Assembly: GCF_018991925.1 (NCBI RefSeq)
Contig: NW_024735503.1
Location: 2,538,907 to 2,602,906 of the forward strand
Source: Homarus americanus
Taxonomy: Eukaryota > Arthropoda > Malacostraca > Decapoda > Nephropidae
Direction: 5' to 3'
Length of the DNA: 64,000 bases
Position 1 is the first letter of the stretch. The number at the start of each line of letters is the position of its first letter. A model generated the notes under the pieces. It searched no databases, had not been told where the DNA came from, and worked only from the letters and a program-made list of their open reading frames with translations. Shown piece by piece: positions 9,917-19,264 of this stretch. Position numbers and translations under genes: made by a program.

Positions 9917-12668
9917 CTGGCCAAGGAAAAATGATTTAGTTTGACTAATTTACAGAATCAAGAGTTAAAAATAAAAATAGACTCGCTTATACTGACTACA
10001 GTTGACAGACATCTTCGGTTACAATATTCTTCAGAAAAATCACCATATATATATATAATCAGCATACATTATTTTTTTAGCTTTATTGTAGTTTAGATTA
10101 AAGGATGAGAATCAAAACATTTTATAGCAATCCTTTCAAACTCTTTCTTTACACGTAATCATTCTACCACCTGATCATCGTCCTTAATCATTTTTGATAT
10201 AAAGTTAAAAAATAAGAAATAGAGTTTGAATGAGGAAAAAGTATTCCCTGTATACCTCCACAATTGGACATGGGACAGTTATCAAAATTAAGGCTTAGCT
10301 GGTATGAAATATTTACTTAAAAGCAATAAAAGTTAATTTGTAATATTTGCAAAACTCACTGTTGGAGGAACTGTGGTGGTGGTGGTTGGAGGAACTGTGG
10401 TGGTGGTGGTTGGAGGAACTGTGGTGGTGGTGGTTGGAGGAACTGTGGTGGTGGTGGTTGGAGGAACTGTGGTGGTCGGAGGAACTGGTGGTGGTGGTGG
10501 AGAACTGTGGTGGTGGTGGTTGGAGGAACTGTGGTGGTGGTGGTTGGAGGATCTGTGGTGGTGGTTGGAGGAGGATCTGTGGTGGTGGTGGTTGGAGGAA
10601 CTGTGGTGGTGGTGGTTGGAGGAACTGTGGTGGTGGTGGTTGGAGGAACTGTGGTGGTGGTTATGGTAGTTGGCGGATCTTTGGTGGTGGTTGTGGTGGG
10701 TTGGAGTGTGGCAGGAACAGCGTTCGTTAATGAGAGAACATTTGGTGTCACAGTGAGAGGGTCTGTAGTCGCGGTAGTGGAGACGTTCATGAGAAAATGC
10801 TCTGAAAATTTATAATACCAATAAAAAAAATCATTAATAGATAAATACATGAATTAAAAAAAAAATCGTTCGTATACTTGGAGGCGTCAGACCGGAGGGA
10901 AATAAGTGGAGTTGAGATTGAAATGTAAATCGAGTGGTGTATTACATGGGATGAAAGGACATGCATGCTGTACTAATATTTGGTAGACGGTTATAAAGGT
11001 AATAAGAAGTGAACATGGGTGAGACGTTTAAACATTAGATGAAAAGAACAGAAGATGAAATAGGCGTCGAGATGAAATGGAACAGATTAAGATTATAACT
11101 GAGGTTTATGGATACAAGGACTTAGGAAATAAAGACAAGAAGAATGGTTGGCAGAATGAGAAGCTATTTGGACCAGTTAGAACGCACATAAATGACATGC
11201 GAACATCAGTTGTGTATAAGGACTAATGCGTAAATTTCAATAGAAAGGAATACGTGTACAATATATTTAACTGAGAGCTAAACTAATGCTTAACCCTTTG
11301 AGGACTAAAGGCTTATTCTCTCCATCTCTTCCTTCCCTTCCTCCTGCCCCTTCCCCTTCCCCTTCCTCCTGCCCCTTCCCCTTCCTCCTGCCCCTTCCCC
11401 TTCCCCTTCCTCCTGCCCCTCCCTGTAAAATGTAAACTGTTCTTAGCGGAGTGATACCACGGTGCACAACTTAATTCGATAATGAGATAACTAGTTATAT
11501 AATTCTATAGTAATGAATTGTAACTCTTCCAGTTTTTGATAAATTGTTTAATTGATATCTTTTGTGTTGTGGTTTATTAGTGTGGTAATTTAAATGGGCA
11601 GACAAGTTGTGGGAGAGAACCACCTAAAAACATATTCATACACAAAGAGACCTGCTAGTATATACACAAAATATACACACATACACACGCATATACAAAC
11701 AAAGTCACACCCAAAATATATACAGATATGATAATATATTCAGATTATTATTGAGAGATTATTCACTTAGGATATTTTGGAACGAGTAATCACCTGGAAC
11801 ATAGCAGGTGGCGTGAGATTGACCATTTGGAGAAGACAACAGCTGGTGCAGGTAACAGTGGCCACCTGAGTGTGTCCCACTGGCTAAGTTGTCCTGGAAA
11901 CTGAACCCTTGACACAGGTTATCTGCCAGGTGTAAATGCCTCTGTTAATTACTTCATAATTCTTTTACGTATAAGTTTGGGGGTCATGCAAAAATAAACC
12001 CTGTACTACTTTGCACTAATCCTGACTCTACTTTGTAACCCTGTACTACTTTGCACTAATCCTGACTCTACTTTGTAACCCTGTACTACTTTGCACTAAT
12101 CCTGACTCTACTTTGTAACCCTGTACTACTTTGCACTAATCCTGACTCTACTTTGTAACCCTGTACTACTTTGCACTAATCCTGACTCTACTTTGTAACC
12201 CTGTACTACTTTGCACTAATCCTGACTCTACTTTGTTAAATTCTACTTTTTTCACCATCTACAAAATATCCATCTAATATGCCAGTTACAGTAACATTAT
12301 CCTCCCCTTTAGAATGATGATGAAGACTATGATGCGACAATAATACAATGACATCATCCGCCCCTCCAGCATGACGATAAAGGTTAGGTTAGGTTATGAC
12401 AACAATAATACAAACTTACTAGCAAGATATACAGTATTGTGTGTATATATATATATGTGTGTGTGTGAGGAATGAACCTGAGTGCAGTTGACTTACTTTG
12501 CTTACACGTGAGAGCACAGACAGTATCACTAGCGGCGAGGAAGTTGCCGAGGTCATCACCACAGGCACCGGTCCCCAACTGTCTCATGCTTTTGTACACC
12601 ATCACCTTCGCCCACGTCCATCCGGTCATCACCACCACCACCACCACCATAAGTTTCATCCCACTCAT
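9383..12668 (-). CDS. Secreted PAN-like / Thr-Pro mucin / Cys-rich protein (4 exons)
   Basis: The spliced model joins 12,497-12,668, 11,794-11,922, 10,360-10,801 and 9,383-9,916. The product would be about 422-425 residues if exon 3 were in frame. Seen in sequence: a signal peptide ending near TGWTWA; a PAN/apple-like Cys module (DTVCALTCKQ, then CQGFSF and HCYL); a linker of VPPTTTTT repeats; and a C-terminal domain with 11 cysteines ending RIVNGG. All introns are GT-AG, with phases 1, 1 and 0 fitting both sides. PAN modules in general bind proteins or sugars, and Thr/Pro linkers are usually O-glycosylated spacers. An extracellular matrix, mucus or defence role is therefore inferred, not shown. 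The C-terminal fold is not recognised. A one-base shortage in exon 3 (near 10,499-10,502) breaks the frame as given. TA-, CA- and GGT-like repeats in and around it predict length polymorphism. Confidence 0.8.
9917..10359 (-). other. Intron 3 of the PAN/mucin gene
   Basis: 443 bases, AT-rich, with a strong donor (ACA|GTGAGT) and acceptor (CCTTGGCCAG|ACA). It contains a short TA run near 10,046 and no coding signal. Confidence 0.7.
10360..10801 (-). CDS. Exon 3: Thr/Pro mucin linker with coding VNTR and frame break
   Basis: The acceptor AATTTTCAG|AG joins exon 2 in phase 1 (Glu codon), then EHFLMNVSTTATTDPLT and onward. From about 10,668 downward a 24-bp repeat encodes VPPTTTTT-type units, with variants DPPTTTT and DPPPTTTT. 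The first exon bases contain a sequon (NVS). The exon is 442 bases long. Arriving in phase 1 and leaving in phase 0 (ACA|GTGAGT) requires a length of 443, so one base is missing. The irregular unit is near 10,499-10,502, where GGAGAACTG stands for GGAGGAACTG on the plus strand. Read literally, the frame turns into QFLQPPPP and would hit a stop about 46 codons into exon 4. Confidence 0.75.
10372..10668. repeat. 24-bp coding minisatellite in exon 3
   Basis: The plus-strand unit is GGAGGAACTGTGGTGGTGGT followed by GGTT, repeated about 12 times with 18-, 21- and 23-bp variants. All lengths except the 23-bp unit keep the reading frame. This is the pattern expected when selection preserves frame in a mucin-like exon. 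Confidence 0.9.
10802..11793 (-). other. Intron 2 of the PAN/mucin gene
   Basis: 992 bases between donor CCAG|GTGATT and acceptor TTTTCAG. It carries the C-rich array at 11,329-11,427 and otherwise AT/AG-rich DNA with no coding signal. Confidence 0.65.
11329..11427. repeat. C/T-rich minisatellite in intron 2
   Basis: Units of CCCCTTCCCCTTCCTCCTG with internal CCCCTT duplications; strand-asymmetric polypyrimidine on the plus strand. Confidence 0.85.
11794..11922 (-). CDS. Exon 2: second half of the PAN/apple-like module
   Basis: 129 bases, phase 1 in and phase 1 out, encoding 43 residues. Landmarks in order are NNLCQGFSFQDN, GGHCYLHQLL and SHATCYVPG. The Cys-x-GFSF and His-Cys-Tyr pattern, together with VCALTC in exon 1, is what suggests a PAN/apple-type fold. 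Acceptor ACACCTGGCAG and donor CCAG|GTGATT are acceptable. No open frame of listed length covers this exon; it was found from splice phase and cysteine pattern. Confidence 0.75.
11997..12236. repeat. 40-bp minisatellite, six identical copies
   Basis: The unit begins AACCCTGTACTACTTTGCAC and ends TCTACTTTGT. Six full copies in exact 40-base register appear identical by eye, with no partial copy. This points to very recent expansion, or to collapse/expansion in assembly. Confidence 0.95.
12382..12396. repeat. Interstitial TTAGG-type run (3 units)
   Basis: GGTTAGGTTAGGTTA is three units of the arthropod telomere-type pentamer inside intron 1. Too short to be a telomere remnant with certainty. 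Confidence 0.5.
12497..12668 (-). CDS. Exon 1: signal peptide and start of the PAN-like module
   Basis: Two in-frame starts are possible: 12,668 (MSGMKL) or 12,659 (MKLMVV). MKL gives a standard signal peptide: Lys, a six-Val core encoded by a GTG-type triplet run at 12,631-12,647, then MTGWTWA with cleavage likely before KVMVYKS. The mature start continues to ACGDDLGNFLAASDTVCALT and ends CKQ plus one base at donor A|GTAAGTC. No TATA box was recognised upstream, and a 5' untranslated exon further upstream cannot be excluded. Confidence 0.78.
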
Positions 12669-13592
12669 CCTCCTCCTGCTGATTCTGTGTCAATTATTAG
12701 GTTTTCTCGGTTATTAACTGTTAAAAGGTTTGCTGTTATTCATTTCACTTCAATGTAACGGAAAATTGTTATTAGAAAATTAATTATTTTAGTAATTAAG
12801 AGGATGAAGTTCACAAAAAAACGTGTTCAATATTTAACCTCTTCACCAAGACTAGGGATTGTTCTTCGCTTGAATTTATAGAATGTTGTATGACTTCACA
12901 ACGTATTCAAGTTTTCTTCTTGGTGAGTGTGTCAGTAACAGGTCCAGTCCTTGTGTGATGACAGCCCAGACTCTCTCTCTCTCTCTCGGGCGTAGAAATC
13001 CATCTCTGTATCTAGAGGTGTTCAGCCTACGAGAGAACACAGCTCGCTTCCTGGACTAAGTGCCAGTGATTTAACCCGGGGCATCTCCCCAGTTACATTA
13101 GATGGGTGTCTGAGTTTTGAGGGAACTGATACTGGTTGTGGTGAATCAATCTGTGTAGTTACTGTCTTTAACCGGGCTATGGGACCCAGTTTCACCTTTT
13201 TATATATTTACGCATTTCTTTTTAACGTAATTTTTGCACTTGTAAGAATTATCTGCTTTTCAGTCCCCTACTTTCCAAGTGATCGTGTAAGGACCACACT
13301 AGCTAAGGGAGTCGTAGTGTGAAGGGGCCGACTGCAACCCGAACACGTGTAAGGCTGTTTTATTATCTTAGCATGACCTGTTTACCTAGTTAGGATTGTG
13401 GTTAATTACAAGCTGTACATCTTGCCAAGCATTTTTTACTGTAAGGGAATTTGTGATGTAATACTTGACATCAGACGTTATGCGTTTGTCTGCGAGCATT
13501 ACGTTCGGTCAGAGGGTCCGGTTTATGTCGAGGCACCAGTCTGTTCCCCTAACATTATATCAGTGACGGCACTGCCTTCTTTTATAAATAAG
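12669..13592. other. Region upstream of the PAN/mucin gene
   Basis: Promoter and 5' UTR of the minus-strand gene should lie in the first few hundred bases, but I see no clear core element. A short CT run is at 12,974-12,988. GC-richer patches at 13,000-13,150 and 13,270-13,360 have no coding or repeat identity that I can support. Confidence 0.4.
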
Positions 13593-13715
13593 TAGCTGGA
13601 CAACTTATGGAATTAACCATTTGTGTAGCCGTGGAAGGAAAGCCTTTCTGGTTCACTAAGAAACACCTAAAGGGTCAGGATTTGTCCAACCTATTGACTT
13701 GTCCTCTGACTGGAG
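13593..13715 (+). CDS. Candidate internal exon, unidentified protein
   Basis: 123 bases between a pyrimidine-rich acceptor (CCTTCTTTTATAAATAAG) and a very good donor (CTGGAG|GTGAGTG). One frame is open across all 40 codons, phase 1 in and phase 1 out: AGQLMELTICVAVEGKPFWF, then TKKHLKGQDL and LLTCPLTG. An internal ATG at 13,607 could instead make it a first exon. A possible next exon starts at 13,813 in matching phase. I do not recognise the family. A chance open frame between good splice sites remains possible. Confidence 0.35.
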
Positions 13716-13812
13716 GTGAGTGTAAAGGATTTCTTGATTCTAATTTGATGTGTTTACAAATTTATGTGTGACAGTGAATGCATGAGTTTTTTTCGTTGAC
13801 AGTGGAATATAG

Positions 13813-13985
13813 TACTGGATCAAGAGCTTCTTAAGCCTTGTGGCGGCAACAAAGTGATAGCGAGAGAACGATCCTACTTTATGTGGCAGCTCAGGAAACA
13901 CAAGGTCGGGGAGATAACTTTACTCCTGACGTTTAGTCAAAAAGGAATTTCTAAAGAGTCATTCGTGACAAAACATCAGGAGTAA
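13813..13985 (+). CDS. Candidate terminal exon, unidentified
   Basis: Joining the 13,715 donor in phase 1 gives an open frame of 56 residues (LDQELLKPCGGNKV, then RERSYFMWQLRKHK) to TAA at 13,983-13,985. The acceptor GGAATATAG is weak. The better acceptor, TTGACAG at 13,802, puts the same frame in phase 0 and does not match. The 3' part overlaps the inverted repeat 13,919-13,986, so the frame may be incidental. Confidence 0.22.
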
Positions 13986-13986
13986 A
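13919..13986. repeat. Imperfect inverted repeat, 21-bp arms
   Basis: The arms 13,919-13,939 and 13,966-13,986 pair with 19 of 21 matches (left TTTACTCCTGACGTTTAGTC plus A). A 26-base spacer gives a 68-base hairpin, a size compatible with a microRNA precursor or a small foldback element. Confidence 0.6.
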
Positions 13987-14351
13987 CTTGTCTCTCTACC
14001 CTTATATTTTCTGCCATACAGCCACTCTTGTCCAATTTAATACTACTGTACTGGGGGAGATATGGTAACTGAAGTAAACGTTTTGATCACATTTTCAAAT
14101 TTCCTGATTATTTTTCTGAAATATACGTTAGTAAAATTATTTTAAATAAGAAATTTATTATCATCTGAAAAATGTATGCTTGCTTTGTGCTGAGAAATAA
14201 TTGTGGAACTATTTGAATAATACTTTTTTTTAATTGATCATTACTTTGCTTCAGCAGCACTAAAAATATTACCAATCCATACAGTCGTGAAAAGCAGAAT
14301 AAATCTAACACTGAGCCACCCAATGCTCCCAGGTATATATAACTCACCTAC

Positions 14352-14488
14352 CTTCAACGGTATTAACCACACCAGTGATTCAAGGCCAAATGTGAATACA
14401 CTTATCGATACATTGTTAGTTGCATTCACTTCATCATAAAAAAAGCATTGTGTTACGAATTCAAACCGTTGATTATAGAATATGTTCA
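14352..14488 (-). CDS. Candidate internal exon, minus strand
   Basis: 137 bases with acceptor TTTCAACTGTTAG and donor TTGAAG|GTAGGTGAG (a second donor, GTGAGT, lies 4 bases on). It is open for 45 codons, phase 1 in and phase 0 out: NIFYNQRFEFVTQCFFYDEV, a sequon (NNVS), then a hydrophobic VFTFGLESLVWLIPLK. It could be part of an extracellular/membrane protein. Unrecognised and unsupported by neighbours of matching phase. Confidence 0.28.
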
Positions 14489-14895
14489 CTAACAGTTGAA
14501 AGCATTAAGTAGATCATATATTTTCTACTGTATATCCGCCACTGAAAGGTAATATTTCAGACCAGTGCGTTCACCTTATTTTTACTTCGTGTCTTGAAGA
14601 ATAAACCGGGATTGGGGTGGTGGGCGACGTCCATTAAACTTGAAGGGAACTTACTTTTGACCATGATGGATCTATAATTGTACTAGTGAGGTATAAAAGA
14701 AGCTCCCATAACTGTCCTTGAATTATAATACATCGTGAAGGACCAGCCAATATAACAGTGAATAGCCAATTGTGTTTCTGACTGAAGTAATACATGCAAG
14801 TATATATTTGCTTACTGTGTATAACATAGAAGAAATATAGCGATACATTTCATTATTATTAATGTATAATGAAGGTGGCACCACTAATATCATAC

Positions 14896-14897
<2 letters not shown>

Positions 14898-14933
<36 letters not shown>
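14898..14933. repeat. CA microsatellite
   Basis: Uninterrupted AC/CA run. Confidence 0.9.
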
Positions 14934-14936
<3 letters not shown>

Positions 14937-16039
14937 GCTTGGACTATTCTTCTTCGTCATAAAACATAAAAACATAAAAACTAAAAACCAAATGGTGAGT
15001 TTTAATCTGTACCGGGGCGCAAGTGATTACATTGGTCACATTAAGTATGTTGCAGTAAATGTGGCAGATAGAGTGAAGCCAGACCTCTGGTGACTGGTAT
15101 CCAGTTCGCAACATAAATAATGTTACTGATAGAGTCCTCATATATTTCAGGCAGCCTTGATGTGTTCTTCTGGCTGATATTTATTATTATTAAGAAAAAC
15201 ATGAATTCCTTTTTTTTATTGTTGAAGCCTAAATTACTTATTACTAACTGTTCTTTTTTTAAGCTGCTTCTGAGGTCAGTATCTTGCTCTATATTCTCTT
15301 CTGTATAAATTAATACTCAGAATTACATTAAACTAAAACCTCGGCTGTTTATTAAGACTATGAGGTGCAATTAGACGCCTACTGTTAAAACTTGATAGTC
15401 ACAATGAAAACACATACTCGTACAATAGAAAAACCATCGAATAGTCAAGCTGTTTTATGTTCACAATGGAGTCGAATAAATCCAGTGCAGTAACTGATTA
15501 ATTAATGCTCATCACAGAGCAACGTCAAGTGTTCTTGTAGTATGAGTTACTGTTTTGATAAAGCTTTAGTCCTGCTCAACAATATAAGGGATTAGAGATT
15601 AAAAATTTACTGGTCAATGCCTTGCTAAGAATCCGGAGAATATACACAGACACCAAAAAAACCCGCTGAACTCCCGTCTTAGTCCCTCGAGGTGCGTGGT
15701 AATTAAACTGGCTGCATCTGAAGTTGATTATGCCATTAATGTTTTCCCATGCGATTAAAATAATTTGGTCTTTCCTTAATCAGTTAGGGTGCTGATCATT
15801 AAACTAAAATGTGCCAAAAAAGTTAATCAACATTTATATCAGTATTGACAGCGAAATGAATATGGACATAAGTGTTTAGAAAGTTATAGTAACTCCTAAA
15901 CAAAACTTGGGATGCGTAAAGTGTTCAGTTGACACGAGTCACAACATTATGCCTCTTGGGTAATAATAGCTTCCTAACAAGACTGAAGTGTTAAGGAATT
16001 CTGAATTAGAAGTATCAATGTTGACACACCCAATCTTAC
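14934..16039. other. AT-rich DNA, nothing recognised
   Basis: Short open frames at 14,944-15,308 have no splice borders. The region lies between two minus-strand exon candidates and may be intronic. Confidence 0.4.
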
Positions 16040-16187
16040 CGTACGTCTGCCTCCTGTCCTCTGGAGACCAGGAGCAATGTCCGTCCGTTGCTTGTTCCAC
16101 CGTTGACAGGTGACCGAGTTGTGAAGTTCACTACCTCCACTTGCTCCTCACCTAACACCACCACCGCGCAGCTGCAGTGTTCGCCGG
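16040..16187 (-). CDS. Candidate internal exon, unidentified extracellular protein
   Basis: A GC-rich island of 148 bases in AT-rich flanks, with donor GTACG|GTAAGA and acceptor TTAGTTCGGCAG. One frame is open over 48 codons, phase 1 in and phase 2 out: GEHCSCAVVVLGEEQVEVVN, FTTRSPVNGG and TLLLVSRGQEADV. It contains the sequon NFT and two cysteines. Composition, borders and frame agree, so a real exon is likely, but the family is unknown. No phase-compatible partner exon was found; the PAN/mucin gene 3.4 kb downstream begins with its own signal peptide and is probably separate. Confidence 0.42.
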
Positions 16188-16866
16188 CTGCCGAACTAAT
16201 ACCAAATATGGTAAACTACAAAATTATATTAGTAACTTAGAGCCACTGATCTCTGCCGGACCAACCTCAAACAGCCCTACATTAACACCTCCACTGCTTG
16301 ACCCATACCTACTGAAATTATTTATCGATGTCCAACGACGATTAAATTGACTTATCTAGTACTTCCAAAAACGTTGATCTTAATTTATATATTAATGAAA
16401 CGGACGGACACTAAAGGAAGGTATAATAAACTCGTAATGTTAGTCTCTTCCTCCGACTTCATAGGTCATTGTTTGTGGTCTAGTAGAGACCCCCTCAATA
16501 ATACCCGGTGTTGAATAATATTTCAGTCCTTTGCTTCGAAATGATGAAAATAACTAGCAGCCCCTTACAACTTGAATCACTGTATGTACACTTGGTAAAA
16601 AAGGCATCGTTACAATTCTTGAGCGAAACAAAATGACACCACGAATGAAGTCTCTTGATAAAGGCTCATGAGGCATACTGTTATTCACCAATCATAATGC
16701 AACGAACTAATTTGATATTTTGAATTAAATAACTAAATAAGGCCTACCATAATAGGTAGGAAATGTCTTACAATCATGCCTACCAACCCTAGCGAGACAC
16801 CAGGAGTGTTCTGTTCCAAATTCGTCGGACCCCTCCTGAAAGATATTTTTTTTTACCGAGTTACCT

Positions 16867-17085
16867 CCCATTGCGTCAACTTCCTACACACCTGTCGCTA
16901 CCATTGTGTCAACTTCCTGCACACCTGTTACTATCATTGTGTCTACTTTCTACACACCTGCCACTACCATCGTATCAACTTCATGCACATCTGTCACTAC
17001 CATTGTGTCAACTTCATACACATCTGTCACTTCCATTGTGTTAACTTTCTACACACCTGCCACTACCATTGTGTCAACTTCCTAC
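16867..17085 (+). repeat. 33-bp minisatellite with open 11-residue frame
   Basis: About 6.5 units of the type CATTGTGTCAACTTCCTACA followed by CACCTGTCACTAC. In one frame it reads Thr/Ser-rich units such as TIVSTSYTPVT, resembling a mucin stalk, ending STSYG and TAA near 17,091. Another frame is also open (HYHCVNFLHTC), which weakens the coding case. Copies differ by several substitutions, so the array is old. A T-rich stretch (TTTTTTTTTACCGAG) just upstream could be a poor acceptor. Confidence 0.6.
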
Positions 17086-17149
17086 GGATAACTGATTTAT
17101 TTCAATTATTATCACAATTACAATGTTAAAGTTAGGACAACACAAGCTG

Positions 17150-17470
17150 GCCTCGAGGGGTCAGGGAAGTTTAAGGAAGGTTGATGGAATGACAGCCATT
17201 CAGAATTTAGAATTAAGTTGAATGGTAAAAATAAATTGAATACTTAAGGCATGAGAGAATACAAATATAGGCTCCTACCAACGAGACAGTTTAATATGTG
17301 TTCACTATTACTGTAGTTTGTTCAGACAGGTAGGGGACGAGAATGGTTGAATATTGTCAATATGGGGATTGTGTGAAGAGATAATGACAAGATAGTCACA
17401 TGTTCCACTTGCTGCCTAAAATGATCCGTAGGTGACTGACCAAATTTTATGTGTTGATGAGTTTGCAGAG
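17150..17470. repeat. Diverged dispersed repeat, copy 1
   Basis: Shares several collinear blocks with 19,265-19,640, including AATAAATTG, AGGCTCCTACCAACGAGACA against AGGCTTCCATCACCGAGGCA, ATGGGGATTGTGTG and AAATGATCC. Too diverged to delimit ends or name. Confidence 0.45.
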
Positions 17471-17860
17471 TATCACTAGGACTTTACACATCACGATATA
17501 TAACATGAGGAGTTCCTGGTATTATCTAGTTCCCCAAAGCGTAAAGGGACGAGATAATTTTTCCTAACTGGTGATTTTGTTTCTGGGATCTTTGACATGT
17601 ATAATCCTGCATAGTAGAATCGTTGGGGTTGGTGTATTTATTGAAAAAAATGAAAATAAATAAATAAAGCAAATACAAAGATAAACTTAGCACTTGCCTT
17701 TTCGTCTGGAAGAATATCATTTGTCATGTACTGTATGTAAATATAAACATAAGTTCTGGCTTTCATATCACTCCATCAACAAAGTATATGCTATAAACAT
17801 GCTTTACGAGGCCTGGGGAAACACTTGCCACCAGCTATACATATCAAACTTATCTCTAGC

Positions 17861-17862
<2 letters not shown>

Positions 17863-17914
<52 letters not shown>
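17863..17914. repeat. GA microsatellite
   Basis: About 26 uninterrupted GA units; polypurine/polypyrimidine. Confidence 0.95.
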
Positions 17915-17919
<5 letters not shown>

Positions 17920-18078
17920 GAGATGAGTCTCGCTTCTCTTCTCTCTAAAGAAAATCCACAAAAGACTCCCGGAATATATTAACGGAATCAAAGAAAATGG
18001 AAGAGGGAAGGAACGGATATAACGAAGACGAGGGTTTCCGATGATACATCACTGGCTCAGTGAGTGACTTTAGAGAAC

Positions 18079-18081
<3 letters not shown>

Positions 18082-18132
<51 letters not shown>
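18082..18132. repeat. GT microsatellite
   Basis: About 25 GT units. Confidence 0.95.
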
Positions 18133-18135
<3 letters not shown>

Positions 18136-18577
18136 GTTTTGAAAAGGGACTGGTGAATACTTTTAAAATTCAGATGAGGAGAGTAATGAACACCTGAAGA
18201 ACAAGAAGAACAAGCTGGACATATAAAAAAACCTGTTCCTGAAACATACGTCCATTACATCAAGACATAAATTACACCGAAAGAAAACAAAAGCAAAAAC
18301 AAATTAAAACCGACAGGAGCAATGAAAGATATATTGCAGTTTTATGGAATAAGGAGAAATGATATTCTTCGACTATGTAATTAGGGACGAGGGGGTAATG
18401 GTAGAGAGGTCCAGAGGCGAAGGCAGACTGTGAGATGAGTTTGTGGTATTAAAATTTATGGGTTCCCGGAGCGATACACAATCTGGGAAACAGCAAGGTC
18501 GTCAAGCCTCAGACCTAAGAATGGCTTAACGACTAAATGAAGGATATAAGGTCTCATAGCACATACTTCAGGATATA
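18133..18577. other. A/G-rich intergenic DNA
   Basis: Nothing recognised. Confidence 0.4.
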
Positions 18578-18742
18578 ATTTATGATGTGTGATGATGAGG
18601 AGTAGAGGTTACTGTTGTGTGATGGTGTGGAGTAAAGGTTTCTGTTATGTGTGCTGGTGTGGAGTACAGGTTACAGTTATGTGTGATGGTGTGGAGTACA
18701 GGTTACAGTTATGTGCGATGGTGTGGAGCAAAGGTTACAGCT
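18578..18742. repeat. 32-bp minisatellite, about 5 copies
   Basis: The unit begins GTGTGATGGTGTGGAGTACA and ends GGTTACAGTTAT; the first copies are more diverged than the last three, giving an age gradient. Confidence 0.88.
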
Positions 18743-19066
18743 TGGGATGTATGATTATCTAAATACCATATCCAGTAATCACCTAACCCTTGCAACATAA
18801 TTGTCAAATGTTGTTTTATTGTTTTATATAAAGCGCTAAATGTTGATTATATAATATTCTTATAGCCAACGTACAAAATATTTATACGTATGTGATCTTG
18901 GTAGCAAAACTGTATCAAGAGGTGGTTGATGCGGCAGTCAGCCAGCCAGCCGGGGCGTGTTTCTGTCTAGTAAATCCAATTTTTCCTGCATAGGAATCAA
19001 GCCAAAAATGTTTCGCTGCAACTTTTATATGGCGAGTCTTTACTGTTACGAGAGAATGGGAAGATG

Positions 19067-19172
<106 letters not shown>

Positions 19173-19264
19173 CATATACTGCCCTCGCCCCTCAGACTTG
19201 TCACTACTACTGACACCTCATATTCATATCTCACCTGCAGCAGGTTCGGGAAGGACAACATAGG

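Larger units (their letters stand above)
11923..12496 (-). other. Intron 1 of the PAN/mucin gene
   Basis: 574 bases between donor CAAA|GTAAGTC and acceptor CTGGCAG. Nearly half is the 40-bp array at 11,997-12,236. A three-unit TTAGG-type run lies at 12,382-12,396 and a TA/TG run at 12,439-12,468. Confidence 0.7.

Noticed and set aside
10347..10815. Plus-strand Gly/Trp/Val open frames
   Set aside because: Shadows of the minus-strand mucin exon repeat.
16261..16320. Minus-strand open frame after a TTTCAG acceptor (RYGSSSGGVNVGLF)
   Set aside because: It reaches a stop without a usable donor and would leave an intron too short before the 16,187 exon.
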